A stretch of 64,000 nt of DNA. It comes from an uncultured Eubacteriales bacterium (GTDB lineage Bacteria; Bacillota; Clostridia; Oscillospirales; Oscillospiraceae). Made by a program: the position numbers and the translations under genes. The stretch spans positions 62,001-126,000 of the forward strand of contig UQUO01000004.1 in NCBI GenBank assembly GCA_900544295.1, read 5' to 3'. Positions within the stretch are counted from its first letter, which is position 1. Each line of letters opens with the position of its first letter. Shown one piece after another: positions 54,603-63,304 of the stretch. Below the pieces are notes generated by a model. That model was not told where the DNA came from. It searched no databases and worked only from the letters and a program-made list of their open reading frames with translations.

Positions 54603-55907
54603 ATGAAAAAGGTCCAGAAAACTCTTGCGCTGTTGCTCGCCGCAATGATGCTGCTCGCGCTTGCCGCCTGCGGCGGACCCGCGCCCGCGCCCACCGAGCC
54701 TCCCCCGGCAGACACCTCCGGCGATACGCCGCCCGCGGACGACGGCGACGCCGAAGTCGTGCCTGAGGAGGGTGCCTCGCTCAAGCTCTGGTTCGACAAC
54801 GACAACTACAACGAGAAGATAGTCGAGCTCTGGAACGCCAAGTATCCCGACATCCCGCTCACGGTCGAGAACGTCGGCACCACCGACTCCCGCACCAAGA
54901 TAGAGCTCGACGGCCCCACCGGCATGGGCGCGGACGTCTTTGTCCAGGCGCACGACGGCGTTGCCATCTCCGCCCAGTCCGGCAACATTCTGGAGATCGA
55001 CCTCTTCTCCGACGAGATACGCTCCGAGTTTGTGGAGAACGCCATCAACGCCGTGAGCTATGACGGCAAGATATACGCCTTCCCGCTGTCCATGAAGACG
55101 ATAGTCATGTTCTACAACAAGGCCCTTGTGGACACCCCGGTCGATACCTGGGCGGAGATGAAGGAGTTTGCCGCCGAGTTCAACGACCCGGCGCAGAACA
55201 AATTCGCATGCCTCTGGCAGGCCGTCGAGCCCTACTATGCCCATGGCTTCCTCGGCGGCTACGGTTACGACCTCTTCGGGCCCACGCATGACGACCCCGA
55301 CCAGCTTGGCTGGGACAGCGCTGAGGCGGCCGAAGGTCTGGCCTTCTACAAGACGCTGCAGGAGGACGTCTACCCTGTCGCCTCCGCCGACGCGACCTGG
55401 GACGCCATGAACACCATGTTCTCCAGCGGCGCGGCCCCCTACGTCATCACCGGCCCCTGGTCCATAGCCGACTTCACCAATGCTGGCATCGACTTCGGCA
55501 TCGCCCCGCTGCCCAAGATGGACAACGGCGTCCGGCCCAAGACCCTCTCCACCGTTGATACTGTCTGCGTCAGCGCCTATACCCAGTATCCCAAGGCCGC
55601 CATGCTGCTTGCCCAGTTCATCGCAACCGACCCCGACTGCCTCCAGCTGCTCTATGAGACGAGGAACGAGCTGAGCGCCAGCATCGAAGGCCAGAAACTC
55701 GACTTCTACGCCAACGACCCCTTCATGTCCAGCATCGCCGTAGCCGTGAACGACGCCCTGCCGCAGCCCTACATTCCCGAGATGTCTAACGTCTGGGCCC
55801 CGTATCAGAAAGCTGTCATAGCGGTCTGGGATGGGCTTCAGACTCCCGAAGAGGCCCTTGCCGCGGCAAGCGAGGAATTTTACAGTTCGCTCGTAGTAAC
55901 TGAGTAA
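54603..55907 (+). CDS. Maltodextrin-type binding lipoprotein (MalE/MdxE-like)
   Basis: 434 residues. The signal peptide ends LALAACGG, followed by a Pro/Thr/Asp-rich linker (about 22-55) that lifts the domain from the membrane. Family 1 solute-binding fold: LKLWFDNDNYNEKIVELWN, then GADVFVQAHDGVAISAQSGNI, YAFPLSMKTIVMFYNKAL and MFSSGAAPYVITGPW. It binds malto-oligosaccharides released by the secreted amylase and hands them to the two permeases encoded next. A 25-base hairpin follows it. Confidence 0.9.
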   Translation: MKKVQKTLALLLAAMMLLALAACGGPAPAPTEPPPADTSGDTPPADDGDAEVVPEEGASLKLWFDNDNYNEKIVELWNAKYPDIPLTVENVGTTDSRTKIELDGPTGMGADVFVQAHDGVAISAQSGNILEIDLFSDEIRSEFVENAINAVSYDGKIYAFPLSMKTIVMFYNKALVDTPVDTWAEMKEFAAEFNDPAQNKFACLWQAVEPYYAHGFLGGYGYDLFGPTHDDPDQLGWDSAEAAEGLAFYKTLQEDVYPVASADATWDAMNTMFSSGAAPYVITGPWSIADFTNAGIDFGIAPLPKMDNGVRPKTLSTVDTVCVSAYTQYPKAAMLLAQFIATDPDCLQLLYETRNELSASIEGQKLDFYANDPFMSSIAVAVNDALPQPYIPEMSNVWAPYQKAVIAVWDGLQTPEEALAAASEEFYSSLVVTE

Positions 55908-55940
55908 TCCCCTCCAAACGGTTCGAGCAAAAATCCGCAC

Positions 55941-55969
55941 GCCCTCTCCCGGCCCGGCCGGGAGAGGGC
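55941..55969 (+). other. Stem-loop between binding-protein and permease genes
   Basis: GCCCTCTCCCGG (55941-55952) pairs perfectly with CCGGGAGAGGGC (55958-55969); no T run follows, only the GAAAGGAGCG ribosome-binding site of the next gene. It probably stabilises the binding-protein message. Confidence 0.7.
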
Positions 55970-55984
55970 TGAAAGGAGCGTAAA

Positions 55985-57295
55985 ATGCCTCACAGAAGTC
56001 AAAAATGGTCAGCCGGGCTGATGAGCGCGGTCATATGGGGCTCAGGTCAGCTCTGGAACAGGCAGTACATAAAGGCGGCCTTCTTTTTCCTGGCGCAGGT
56101 GGGGCTTATCGTCTCGCTTCCGTCGATGATACACGGCCTTTGGGGCCTCATCACCCTCGGCGAGACGGAGATGATAATCGAAGGCTCCAAGGTCACTCCG
56201 GGCGACAACTCCATCATACTGATGATACTCGGAATTGCCTGGGCGATCATAGCTGTTGTCTTTGTGCTGATCTACATAGGCTGTGTTTCAGACGCTGTCC
56301 GCGACCGGGGCAGGATAGAGCAGGGGCAGCACCTTCAGGGAACGAAGGAGTGGTTCCGCCGCTTCCGCGACCGTTCCTTCCCCTATGCCATGCTCATCCC
56401 CGCCGTCATACTCATACTCCTTTTTGTTGTCGTCCCCATTCTCTTCGGCTTCCTCATCGCCTTCACGAACTACTCAGCTCCGCACTATCTGCCGCCGCGC
56501 AGTCTGGTGGACTGGGTGGGCTTTTCAAACTTTGCGGATATGTTCCGGCTGCCCATGTGGAACGACACCTTCTGGGGCGTCCTGGGCTGGACGCTGCTCT
56601 GGAGCGTCATATCCACGCTCAGCTGCTATTTCGGCGGGCTGGGCATGGCCTGCCTCGTGAACAGCCGCCGCGTGAAATTCCGCAAATTCTGGCGCACCAT
56701 CTACATACTGCCCTGGGCCATACCTGGGCTCATCTCCCTGCTCATCTTCCGCAATATGTTCAACGGCCAGTTTGGCCCCATAAACACTTTCCTGCGCTCT
56801 GCAGGGATCATATCTCAGAACATACCCTGGCTCTCGGACGCGACGCTGGCCAAGCTGGTCATCTTCGTCGTCAACTTCTGGCTGGGTTTCCCATACTTCA
56901 TGACCATGATGTCCGGCGTCATGACCAGCATCTCGCCGGAGCTGCTGGAGGCCGCGAGGATAGACGGCGCTTCGCCAAGGCAGGAATTTCGCCGCATCAC
57001 ACTGCCGCTCGTGCTCTACTCCACCGCGCCGCTGCTCATTATGTCCTTCGCCACGAACTTCAATAACTTCAACGTCATCTACTTCCTGACGGACGGCAAC
57101 CCGATAAACCCGAGCTACAAGTTTGCAGGCTCGACAGATATCCTCATAACCTGGATATACAAGCTCACAAAGGACAACCGCCAGTTCCAGATGGCGGCGG
57201 TCATGTCCATACTTGTCTTTGTGGTCATCGCCACCATATCCACCTGGAACTTCCTGCGCACCAAGTCTTTCAAAGAGGAGGACATGATGGGATGA
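55985..57295 (+). CDS. Maltodextrin ABC transporter permease MalF/MdxF-like
   Basis: 436 residues. It has an N-terminal region with two extra membrane segments (WSAGLMSAVIWGSGQLWNRQY to about 100) as in Gram-positive MdxF, then the core helices. The EAA loop ELLEAARIDGASPRQEFRRITLPLV contacts the ATPase. No MalK/MsmX-type ATPase gene is nearby, so a shared one must be encoded elsewhere. It overlaps the next gene by 4 bases. Confidence 0.9.
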   Translation: MPHRSQKWSAGLMSAVIWGSGQLWNRQYIKAAFFFLAQVGLIVSLPSMIHGLWGLITLGETEMIIEGSKVTPGDNSIILMILGIAWAIIAVVFVLIYIGCVSDAVRDRGRIEQGQHLQGTKEWFRRFRDRSFPYAMLIPAVILILLFVVVPILFGFLIAFTNYSAPHYLPPRSLVDWVGFSNFADMFRLPMWNDTFWGVLGWTLLWSVISTLSCYFGGLGMACLVNSRRVKFRKFWRTIYILPWAIPGLISLLIFRNMFNGQFGPINTFLRSAGIISQNIPWLSDATLAKLVIFVVNFWLGFPYFMTMMSGVMTSISPELLEAARIDGASPRQEFRRITLPLVLYSTAPLLIMSFATNFNNFNVIYFLTDGNPINPSYKFAGSTDILITWIYKLTKDNRQFQMAAVMSILVFVVIATISTWNFLRTKSFKEEDMMG

Positions 57296-58164
57296 GCAAC
57301 TCAGCTTCAAATCTGCCCGCAAGGCGCAAAAAGTTTAGTGCCCGGGACATATTCGCCACCTTCGGCGTCTACGCGCTGCTCATTTTCATGGCTCTGCTCG
57401 TCCTGACGCCCATCGTCTGGATAATAGGCGCGTCCTTTAACCCCATGAGCAGCCTGCTCTCGGCCACGGCCTTCCCGGAAAATCCGACAGTGCTTCACTA
57501 TGTTAAGCTAATCAAGGAGACAAAGTTCGTCTACTGGTACGCCAACACGCTGAAGATAGCCCTCATAAACATGGCCATCTCCGTCGTGCTCACGTCCATG
57601 ACCTCCTATGTGTTCTCCCGCTTCCGCTTCAAGGGCAAGCGGGCGGGGCTGCTGTCGATACTCATATTGCAGATGTTCCCCAGCTTCATGGGCATGATGG
57701 CCACCTACAACATACTCTGGCAGCTGAACCTCCTGGACACGCACTTCGGCCTCATCCTCACCTACGCCGCCGGGCAGGTGCCCTACAACACCTGGCTCGT
57801 CAAGGGCTACCTCGCCAACATCCCGCGCAGTCTCGACGAGGCGGCAAAGCTCGACGGGGCCTCCAACCTGCGCATCTTCACGCAGATAGTGCTGCCGCTC
57901 ATGAAGCCCATCCTCATCTTCGTCGCGCTCTCGCAGTTCATAACCCCGTGGATGGACTTCATCTTCCCGCGCATGATACTCTCCAGCCCGGAGAAAAAGA
58001 CCCTCGCCATCGGCCTTTACGACATGATAAACGCCAACACCAACAACAACTTCACCACTTTCGCCGCCGGCGCGATACTCGTCGCTGTACCTATAACCAT
58101 TCTCTACGTCTGCCTGCAAAAATACCTCATCCAGGGCGTCACCGCGGGCGCCAACAAGTCCTGA
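57292..58164 (+). CDS. Maltodextrin ABC transporter permease MalG/MdxG-like
   Basis: 290 residues, six membrane helices, with the EAA loop RSLDEAAKLDGASNLRIFTQIVLPL. It starts at the ATGA overlap with MalF, so the pair is made in equal amounts. The ending (YVCLQKYLIQGVTAGANKS) is the usual QKYL-GLT-GAVKG-type MalG ending. The GH31 gene begins 1 base after its stop. Confidence 0.9.
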   Translation: MSNSASNLPARRKKFSARDIFATFGVYALLIFMALLVLTPIVWIIGASFNPMSSLLSATAFPENPTVLHYVKLIKETKFVYWYANTLKIALINMAISVVLTSMTSYVFSRFRFKGKRAGLLSILILQMFPSFMGMMATYNILWQLNLLDTHFGLILTYAAGQVPYNTWLVKGYLANIPRSLDEAAKLDGASNLRIFTQIVLPLMKPILIFVALSQFITPWMDFIFPRMILSSPEKKTLAIGLYDMINANTNNNFTTFAAGAILVAVPITILYVCLQKYLIQGVTAGANKS

Positions 58165-58165
58165 A

Positions 58166-60100
58166 ATGGAATACCGCTTTGGAAACTGCCGCGTGAGCGT
58201 CCTTACCGAGCGCCTGCTGCGCCTTGAATACGACGAGAGCCGCGTCTTTGAGGACAGGCCCAGCCAATTCGCGCTTGACCGCCGTTTCCCGGAGCCCTGT
58301 TGCAGCGTAGAGTTCCGGGGCGGCCGCCTCGATCTGCGCTCCGACGGCTGCCATGTCATTATCGGCGGCGGGCTGGAGTTGGAGGCCCTTACGGACGGCC
58401 TGAGCTGGCGCAGCGGGCAGAAATTGAACCATTTAGGCGGCACGGCCCGGACGTTGGACAACGCCGACGGGGCCATAGAACTTGAGCCCGGCATCTTCTC
58501 AAGGGAAGGCGTCGGGCTCCTTTCGGACGACGGTCTGCTCTTCGGCGCGGACGGCGAGCTCCAGCCGAGGCGGCCGGGGACGCGGGATATCTATCTGTTC
58601 CTGTACGGCAGGCAGTTTGAGCGCGGCCTACGAGATTTTTACCGCCTCAGCGGCCGTCCACCGCTTCTTCCCCGCTTCGCCCTTGGCAACTGGTGGAGCC
58701 GCTTCTGGCCTTATACAACGGAGGAATACCTTGAGCTCATGGAGCGCTTTGCCGCCGAGGGAACTCCCTTTTCCGTGGCCGTGCTGGATATGGATTGGCA
58801 CCTCACGCGCGTGCCGGAGGGATACAGCGGCTGGACAGGTTACACCTGGGACCGGGAGCTCATCCCGGAGCCGGACAAGCTGCTGGCGCGCCTGCACGGG
58901 CTGGGCCTGCACGTCTCGCTGAACCTGCACCCGGCGGATGGGGTGCAGCCTTTTGAGGAACGTTACGATGAAGTCGCAGAGTTTATGGGCGTCACCGGCG
59001 GCGAGACCATACCCTTCGACCTCAACGACCGCCGCTTCCGGCGCGCCTATTTTGAGCTGCTGCTGCATCCGCTGGAGGACATGGGCGTGGACTTCTGGTG
59101 GATAGACTGGCAGCAGGGCACGCGCTCAACGGTAGAGGGCCTTGACCCGCTCTGGCTGCTCAACCACTGGCACTTTCTCGACGCCGCCCGCAGGGGGCGC
59201 AGGCCGCTCATCCTCTCGCGCTATGCCGGGGCGGGCTCGCACAGGTACCCCGTCGGCTTCTCCGGGGACACGATAGCGAGCTGGGCCTCTCTGGACTTCC
59301 AGCCGCGCTTCACCGCCGCCGCGGCGGACATAGGCTTCGGCTGGTGGAGCCATGACATAGGCGGGCACATGGGCGATGGGCTCAGGGACGAGGAGCTTGC
59401 CTGCCGCTGGCTGCAATTCGGCGTGTTCTCACCCATCTGCCGTCTGCACAGCACCTGCAGCCCGGACGCAGGCAAGGAGCCCTGGCGTTACTCCCCTGAG
59501 ATCGCAGAGATAATGCGTCGCTTCCTCGCCCTGCGGCACAGGCTGTTGCCCTATCTGCACTCCATGAACTGGCGCAGCCACCTCGAGGGCATACCTCTCG
59601 TGAGGCCGCTTTATCACGCATGGCCTGATAGTCCAGAAGCCTACGAGTATCCCAACGTGTATGAGTTCGGCTCGCAGCTGATAGTTGCCCCAGTGACCGC
59701 GCCCGGCGCTGGCGAGAAGCGCGCCGCCGAAGTACGTCTCTGGCTGCCCGATGGTCTGTGGTACGACTTTTTCACCGACGAAGTGTACGAGGGCGGACGC
59801 AGGCTCACACTGTGCTGTCCGCTCGAACGCATACCCGTTTTCGTCCGTTCCGGAGGGATAGTCCCAATGCAGGAGCCGGACTGCACGGAAGATTTACCGG
59901 AGCGCGTAACTTTGCACGTTTGGCCAGGTCAAGGCCGCTTCAGGCTGTGCGAGGGTGAGGAGCTCTGCCTTGAAGCTGCAATATACCAGAACGAGTCAGG
60001 CGTATACATCAAAGCCCGGTCAAGCCCTCCGGGCAGGAAGTACATCATCATCCGGCATACGTCCGGTAAAACTACGCTCAAATGTGAGGAGGGATATTGA
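58166..60100 (+). CDS. GH31 alpha-glucosidase
   Basis: 644 residues, no signal peptide. A GH31 N-terminal beta domain (about 1-165) leads to the barrel beginning PLLPRFALGNWWSRFWPY. The nucleophile is Asp314 in FWWIDWQQG and the acid/base Asp368 in GFSGDT. The WIDWQQG form, in place of the common W-x-D-M-N-E, places it in a subgroup different from sucrase-isomaltase-type enzymes. It should release glucose from the ends of imported oligosaccharides, perhaps isomalto-type linkages. It follows MalG at 1 base. Confidence 0.9.
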   Translation: MEYRFGNCRVSVLTERLLRLEYDESRVFEDRPSQFALDRRFPEPCCSVEFRGGRLDLRSDGCHVIIGGGLELEALTDGLSWRSGQKLNHLGGTARTLDNADGAIELEPGIFSREGVGLLSDDGLLFGADGELQPRRPGTRDIYLFLYGRQFERGLRDFYRLSGRPPLLPRFALGNWWSRFWPYTTEEYLELMERFAAEGTPFSVAVLDMDWHLTRVPEGYSGWTGYTWDRELIPEPDKLLARLHGLGLHVSLNLHPADGVQPFEERYDEVAEFMGVTGGETIPFDLNDRRFRRAYFELLLHPLEDMGVDFWWIDWQQGTRSTVEGLDPLWLLNHWHFLDAARRGRRPLILSRYAGAGSHRYPVGFSGDTIASWASLDFQPRFTAAAADIGFGWWSHDIGGHMGDGLRDEELACRWLQFGVFSPICRLHSTCSPDAGKEPWRYSPEIAEIMRRFLALRHRLLPYLHSMNWRSHLEGIPLVRPLYHAWPDSPEAYEYPNVYEFGSQLIVAPVTAPGAGEKRAAEVRLWLPDGLWYDFFTDEVYEGGRRLTLCCPLERIPVFVRSGGIVPMQEPDCTEDLPERVTLHVWPGQGRFRLCEGEELCLEAAIYQNESGVYIKARSSPPGRKYIIIRHTSGKTTLKCEEGY

Positions 60101-60172
60101 AAACCATAACAGGATAACCCTTGATCGCAGATGGGAAATGTCATGAAAGGCAAGCTGCCGGAAAGGAGAACC

Positions 60173-62413
60173 ATGAAAGAGAAAAAACGCATTCTATCTC
60201 TGCTGCTATCCCTGCTTCTTATCACCGCGCTGCTCCTTACACCCGCTGGCGCACAGGGCTTTAACACCGAGCTATTATCTGTTACACAGAGCACTATTAC
60301 CGACGACTACCTCGGACCTGTCACACCGAAGGATGTAATCTATCAAATCATAACTGACCGTTTCTACGACGGCGACCCGACCAACAACATTCCAGTAGGC
60401 TTTGACCCGGACCTGTTTGACGGCACCGGTACCGACATCCGACTCTATCAGGGCGGCGACTGGCAAGGCATAATTGACCAGATACCCTATCTTAAGAGCA
60501 TGGGCATAACCGCGGTCTGGATCTCCGCGCCCTATGCCAACCGCGACCAGGCGACCCATGACGGATGGACAAGCTACCACGGCTATCATGCCAGGAACTA
60601 CTTCACGACCAATAAGCACTTCGGTACGATGGCTGAGTTCGACGAACTCCAGCAGGAGCTGACGGACGCCGGTATAAAGCTGGTCATCGACTTCGTGACC
60701 AATCACTCAAGCGACAGCCGCTACGACGGCAAGATATATGAGCCCGACAGAAACTCTGCCGGCGAGTTTGTCTTTGACTCCGCCGGTGAGCCGGTTGACT
60801 ACAACAACGACGGCACAACAGAAAACCTCGTGGCCGACCCCAACAATGACACGAACGGTTGGTTCCACCACCTCGGCGACCGTGGCACGGACAACTCCAC
60901 CTTTGGCTACCGCTTCAAGGAGCTGGCCTATCTCGCTGACTATTCCCAAGAAAATGCCGCCGTAGCAGAATATATGGAAGATGCGCTCAACTTCTGGGCA
61001 GAGAAAGGCATCAGCGGCATCCGCCATGATGCTACGCTCCATATGAACCCTGCTTTTGTCAAGAATGCAAAGGATGCTGTTGACTCCGAGAATGCGCCGA
61101 TCACCCACTTTGGCGAGTTCTTCATAGGCAGGCCGGACAGCAAATACAGCGAGTACGCCAGTTTCCCGGACAGGACGGGCGTCACCAATCTGGACTTTGA
61201 ATTCTACAACTCTGTAAACCAGACCTTCGGCAATTTCTCGCAGTCCATGGCAGACTTTGCGAATATGCTCGAATACACTGACGACGACTATACATACGAA
61301 AATCAGTTCGTCACCTTCATCGACAACCACGACGTCACCAGGTTCAGATACGTGCAGTCAAACGACAAGCCCTTCCACGCCGCCATCGCCGCGCTGCTTA
61401 CGTGCAGGGGCACTCCCAACATATACTACGGCACCGAGCAATACCTGAGTGCTCCCGACAGCGGAGCGGGTCGCATTTACATGGGCGCAGTCTCCGATTT
61501 CGAGTCTACTACCGCCACCCAGCTCATAAAAGCGCTGTCCGATCTTCGGCAGGAGAACGACGCGCTGGCCTACGGCACGACTGACATCCTGTATTCCTCA
61601 AACGACGTGGTGGTCTACTCCAGGCAGTTTTACTCCAAACAGGTGATAGTTGCAATAAACCGTCAGCCCGACCAGAGCTTTACCGTACCCGCACTCAACA
61701 CCACGCTGCCCAACGGCACTTATAATGACGTACTCAACGGCTTGCTGTACGGCGAGAGCGCGACTGTCAGCTCCGGTAGCCTCCAGAGCTTCACTCTCGG
61801 CGGCGGCGAGGTCTGCGTGTGGTCGTATAACCCCGATCTCGGCACCGACACTCCCAGAATAGGCAACGTTATCTCGACCATGGGGCGAGCTGGTAATACC
61901 GTATACATTTACGGCACAGGTCTTGGTGGGACACCAACAGTCAAATTCGGTGACGCGACAGCCACTGTAGTTTCTGCTTCCGATGAAATGATAGAGGCCA
62001 TCGTTCCCGCCAATGCCGCCGCCGGTGAGAACACGATAACCGTGACCAAAGGTTCGAGCGTAAGTAACGGTTTTACTTACACAGTACTCTCTGGCGACCC
62101 AAATCAGGTCATCTTCCATGTAAACGCAAGCACTAACTTCGGTGAAACCATTCACATCGTCGGCTCCATACCCGAACTTGGAAGCTGGGATACCGATAAA
62201 TGCACCGAAGCCATGATGTGTCCGAATTACCCGGAGTGGTTCCTGCACGTCAGCGTACCCGCGGACACAACTTTCTCGTTCAAATTCATTAAGAAAGATG
62301 CAAACGGAAATGTTACTTGGGAAAGCTGCGAGAACAGGGTCATCACTTCCTCCAGCAGCCCGGCCGGCACCATTGATACGCCGGTATACACCTGGGGAGT
62401 AAATTACACTTGA
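60173..62413 (+). CDS. Secreted GH13 amylase with IPT/TIG and CBM20 domains (maltogenic amylase/CGTase layout)
   Basis: 746 residues from the ATG at 60173, which has GGAAAGGAG before it; earlier ATGs at 60131 and 60143 lack one. The signal peptide is about 28 residues (ending PAGAQG). The barrel has region I DFVTNHSS, nucleophile Asp286 in GIRHDATLH, acid/base Glu315 in HFGEFF, and Asp387 in FIDNHD. Domain C is followed by an IPT/TIG domain (about 575-655: PRIGNVISTMGRAGNTVYIYG) and a C-terminal CBM20 starch-binding domain (VIFHVNASTNFGETIHIVGS to the end). This A-B-C-D-E layout is shared by cyclodextrin glucanotransferases and maltogenic amylases; the product cannot be told apart here. It degrades starch outside the cell and feeds the transporter. 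Confidence 0.9.
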   Translation: MKEKKRILSLLLSLLLITALLLTPAGAQGFNTELLSVTQSTITDDYLGPVTPKDVIYQIITDRFYDGDPTNNIPVGFDPDLFDGTGTDIRLYQGGDWQGIIDQIPYLKSMGITAVWISAPYANRDQATHDGWTSYHGYHARNYFTTNKHFGTMAEFDELQQELTDAGIKLVIDFVTNHSSDSRYDGKIYEPDRNSAGEFVFDSAGEPVDYNNDGTTENLVADPNNDTNGWFHHLGDRGTDNSTFGYRFKELAYLADYSQENAAVAEYMEDALNFWAEKGISGIRHDATLHMNPAFVKNAKDAVDSENAPITHFGEFFIGRPDSKYSEYASFPDRTGVTNLDFEFYNSVNQTFGNFSQSMADFANMLEYTDDDYTYENQFVTFIDNHDVTRFRYVQSNDKPFHAAIAALLTCRGTPNIYYGTEQYLSAPDSGAGRIYMGAVSDFESTTATQLIKALSDLRQENDALAYGTTDILYSSNDVVVYSRQFYSKQVIVAINRQPDQSFTVPALNTTLPNGTYNDVLNGLLYGESATVSSGSLQSFTLGGGEVCVWSYNPDLGTDTPRIGNVISTMGRAGNTVYIYGTGLGGTPTVKFGDATATVVSASDEMIEAIVPANAAAGENTITVTKGSSVSNGFTYTVLSGDPNQVIFHVNASTNFGETIHIVGSIPELGSWDTDKCTEAMMCPNYPEWFLHVSVPADTTFSFKFIKKDANGNVTWESCENRVITSSSSPAGTIDTPVYTWGVNYT

Positions 62414-62421
62414 CCGGGCAA

Positions 62422-62468
62422 AACAGGGGTCAGAGTCTGCAAGCAGATCCTGACCCCTGTTGTTTTTT
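62422..62468. terminator. Terminator of the glucan operon, shared with the converging SRAP gene
   Basis: AACAGGGGTCAG (62422-62433) pairs with CTGACCCCTGTT (62450-62461), followed by TTTTTT (62463-62468). The T run overlaps the stop codon of the gene on the other strand. Confidence 0.88.
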
Positions 62469-63042
62469 ACGCCTCTTGGAACTCCATATCCGTCTCCGCG
62501 TCTCCCAGCAGCTCGTCGAGCGTGAGCTGCTGGGAGAGCCAGTCGGCCTTCTTTTCCTTCGGCACGATGACCGGCATCCGGTCGTGGATGAAGCTGATGC
62601 CGTCGGCGGCTTTGCGCGTGAGGATGGTGAAGCGCGGCAAGGCTCCAGGCTCGGGCTTCGTGTAAAGGCCGCCGAGGTAGAGCAGTTCCTTGCCCCTTGG
62701 CCGGATGGCGTATTTCACCTTGCCGTCCGCGCGGCGCTCCCACTCGAAGTAGCAGCTCGCCGGGATGAGGCAGCGGCGCAGCTGCGCGCTCTCGCGGAAA
62801 AGCTGCTTCTCCGCCGCAGTCTCGCTCCGAGCGTTTATGACGAGACCGCCGCCACGGCGCTCAAAGCCCCAGCGCATGGGGAACACCGTGGGCTTGAGCT
62901 GACGGTTGTTTGCGATGACCGCCGCCGTGTCCGAGGGAAAGACCTCGCCGGTCTTGACCTCGTCAGATTTGCGCTTCGCTTCAGCTATAAGTTCAAGCAG
63001 CTCGCTGCTGCTCTCAGGCTCCACATAGTATCTCCCGCACAT
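62467..63042 (-). CDS. SRAP domain protein (YedK/HMCES family)
   Basis: 191 residues beginning MCGRYYVEP, with the catalytic Cys2 that becomes the N-terminus and forms a covalent link to abasic DNA. Further conserved parts: MRWGF, INARSET, CYFEWERR and HDRMPVI with the active-site histidine. The ATG at 63042 overlaps the stop of the upstream gene; a longer frame to 63303 is the shadow of that gene. It protects abasic sites in single-stranded DNA. It is the last gene of a three-gene cassette with a Y-family polymerase. Confidence 0.92.
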   Translation of the reverse strand: MCGRYYVEPESSSELLELIAEAKRKSDEVKTGEVFPSDTAAVIANNRQLKPTVFPMRWGFERRGGGLVINARSETAAEKQLFRESAQLRRCLIPASCYFEWERRADGKVKYAIRPRGKELLYLGGLYTKPEPGALPRFTILTRKAADGISFIHDRMPVIVPKEKKADWLSQQLTLDELLGDAETDMEFQEA

Positions 63043-63293
63043 CAGCTCTCCCGCCTTTCCACAAACCAGCGCCCGTCCTCGTTGAACAAATACGTCTCGC
63101 TGCGGCCTATCCTCACCGTGTACCTCGTCCCGGCCCCGCCCGCCTTGAGGCTTGCGGCCCGGCGCATATCCAGCACGCGGTCTATGCCGTAGACCCGCCC
63201 GTCCTCCCAGGTTATCGACAGCGGCATGATACGCCCGTCCGTGTCGAAACGTGCGTCCACGCCCACATATACCTTTGCCCTGTTTTCGGACAT
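63042..63293 (-). CDS. Hypothetical 83-residue protein coupled to SRAP and Y-family polymerase genes
   Basis: It begins MSENRAKVYVGVDARFDTDG and ends FNEDGRWFVERRES. It appears to be a small all-beta protein with a central basic stretch (DMRRAASLKAGGAGTRYTVRIG). I do not recognise a named family. It starts 11 bases after the polymerase stop, with GAGGT ahead, and its last base is shared with the SRAP start, so the three genes are translated together. A role in lesion bypass or abasic-site handling is inferred from position only. Confidence 0.72.
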   Translation of the reverse strand: MSENRAKVYVGVDARFDTDGRIMPLSITWEDGRVYGIDRVLDMRRAASLKAGGAGTRYTVRIGRSETYLFNEDGRWFVERRES

Positions 63294-63304
63294 TATACCT
63301 CACC

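Noticed and set aside
62467..63303. A 278-residue version of the SRAP protein starting at 63303.
   Set aside because: SRAP proteins must begin with Met-Cys; the ATG at 63042 gives this exactly, and the extra part is an overlapping frame of the 83-residue gene.
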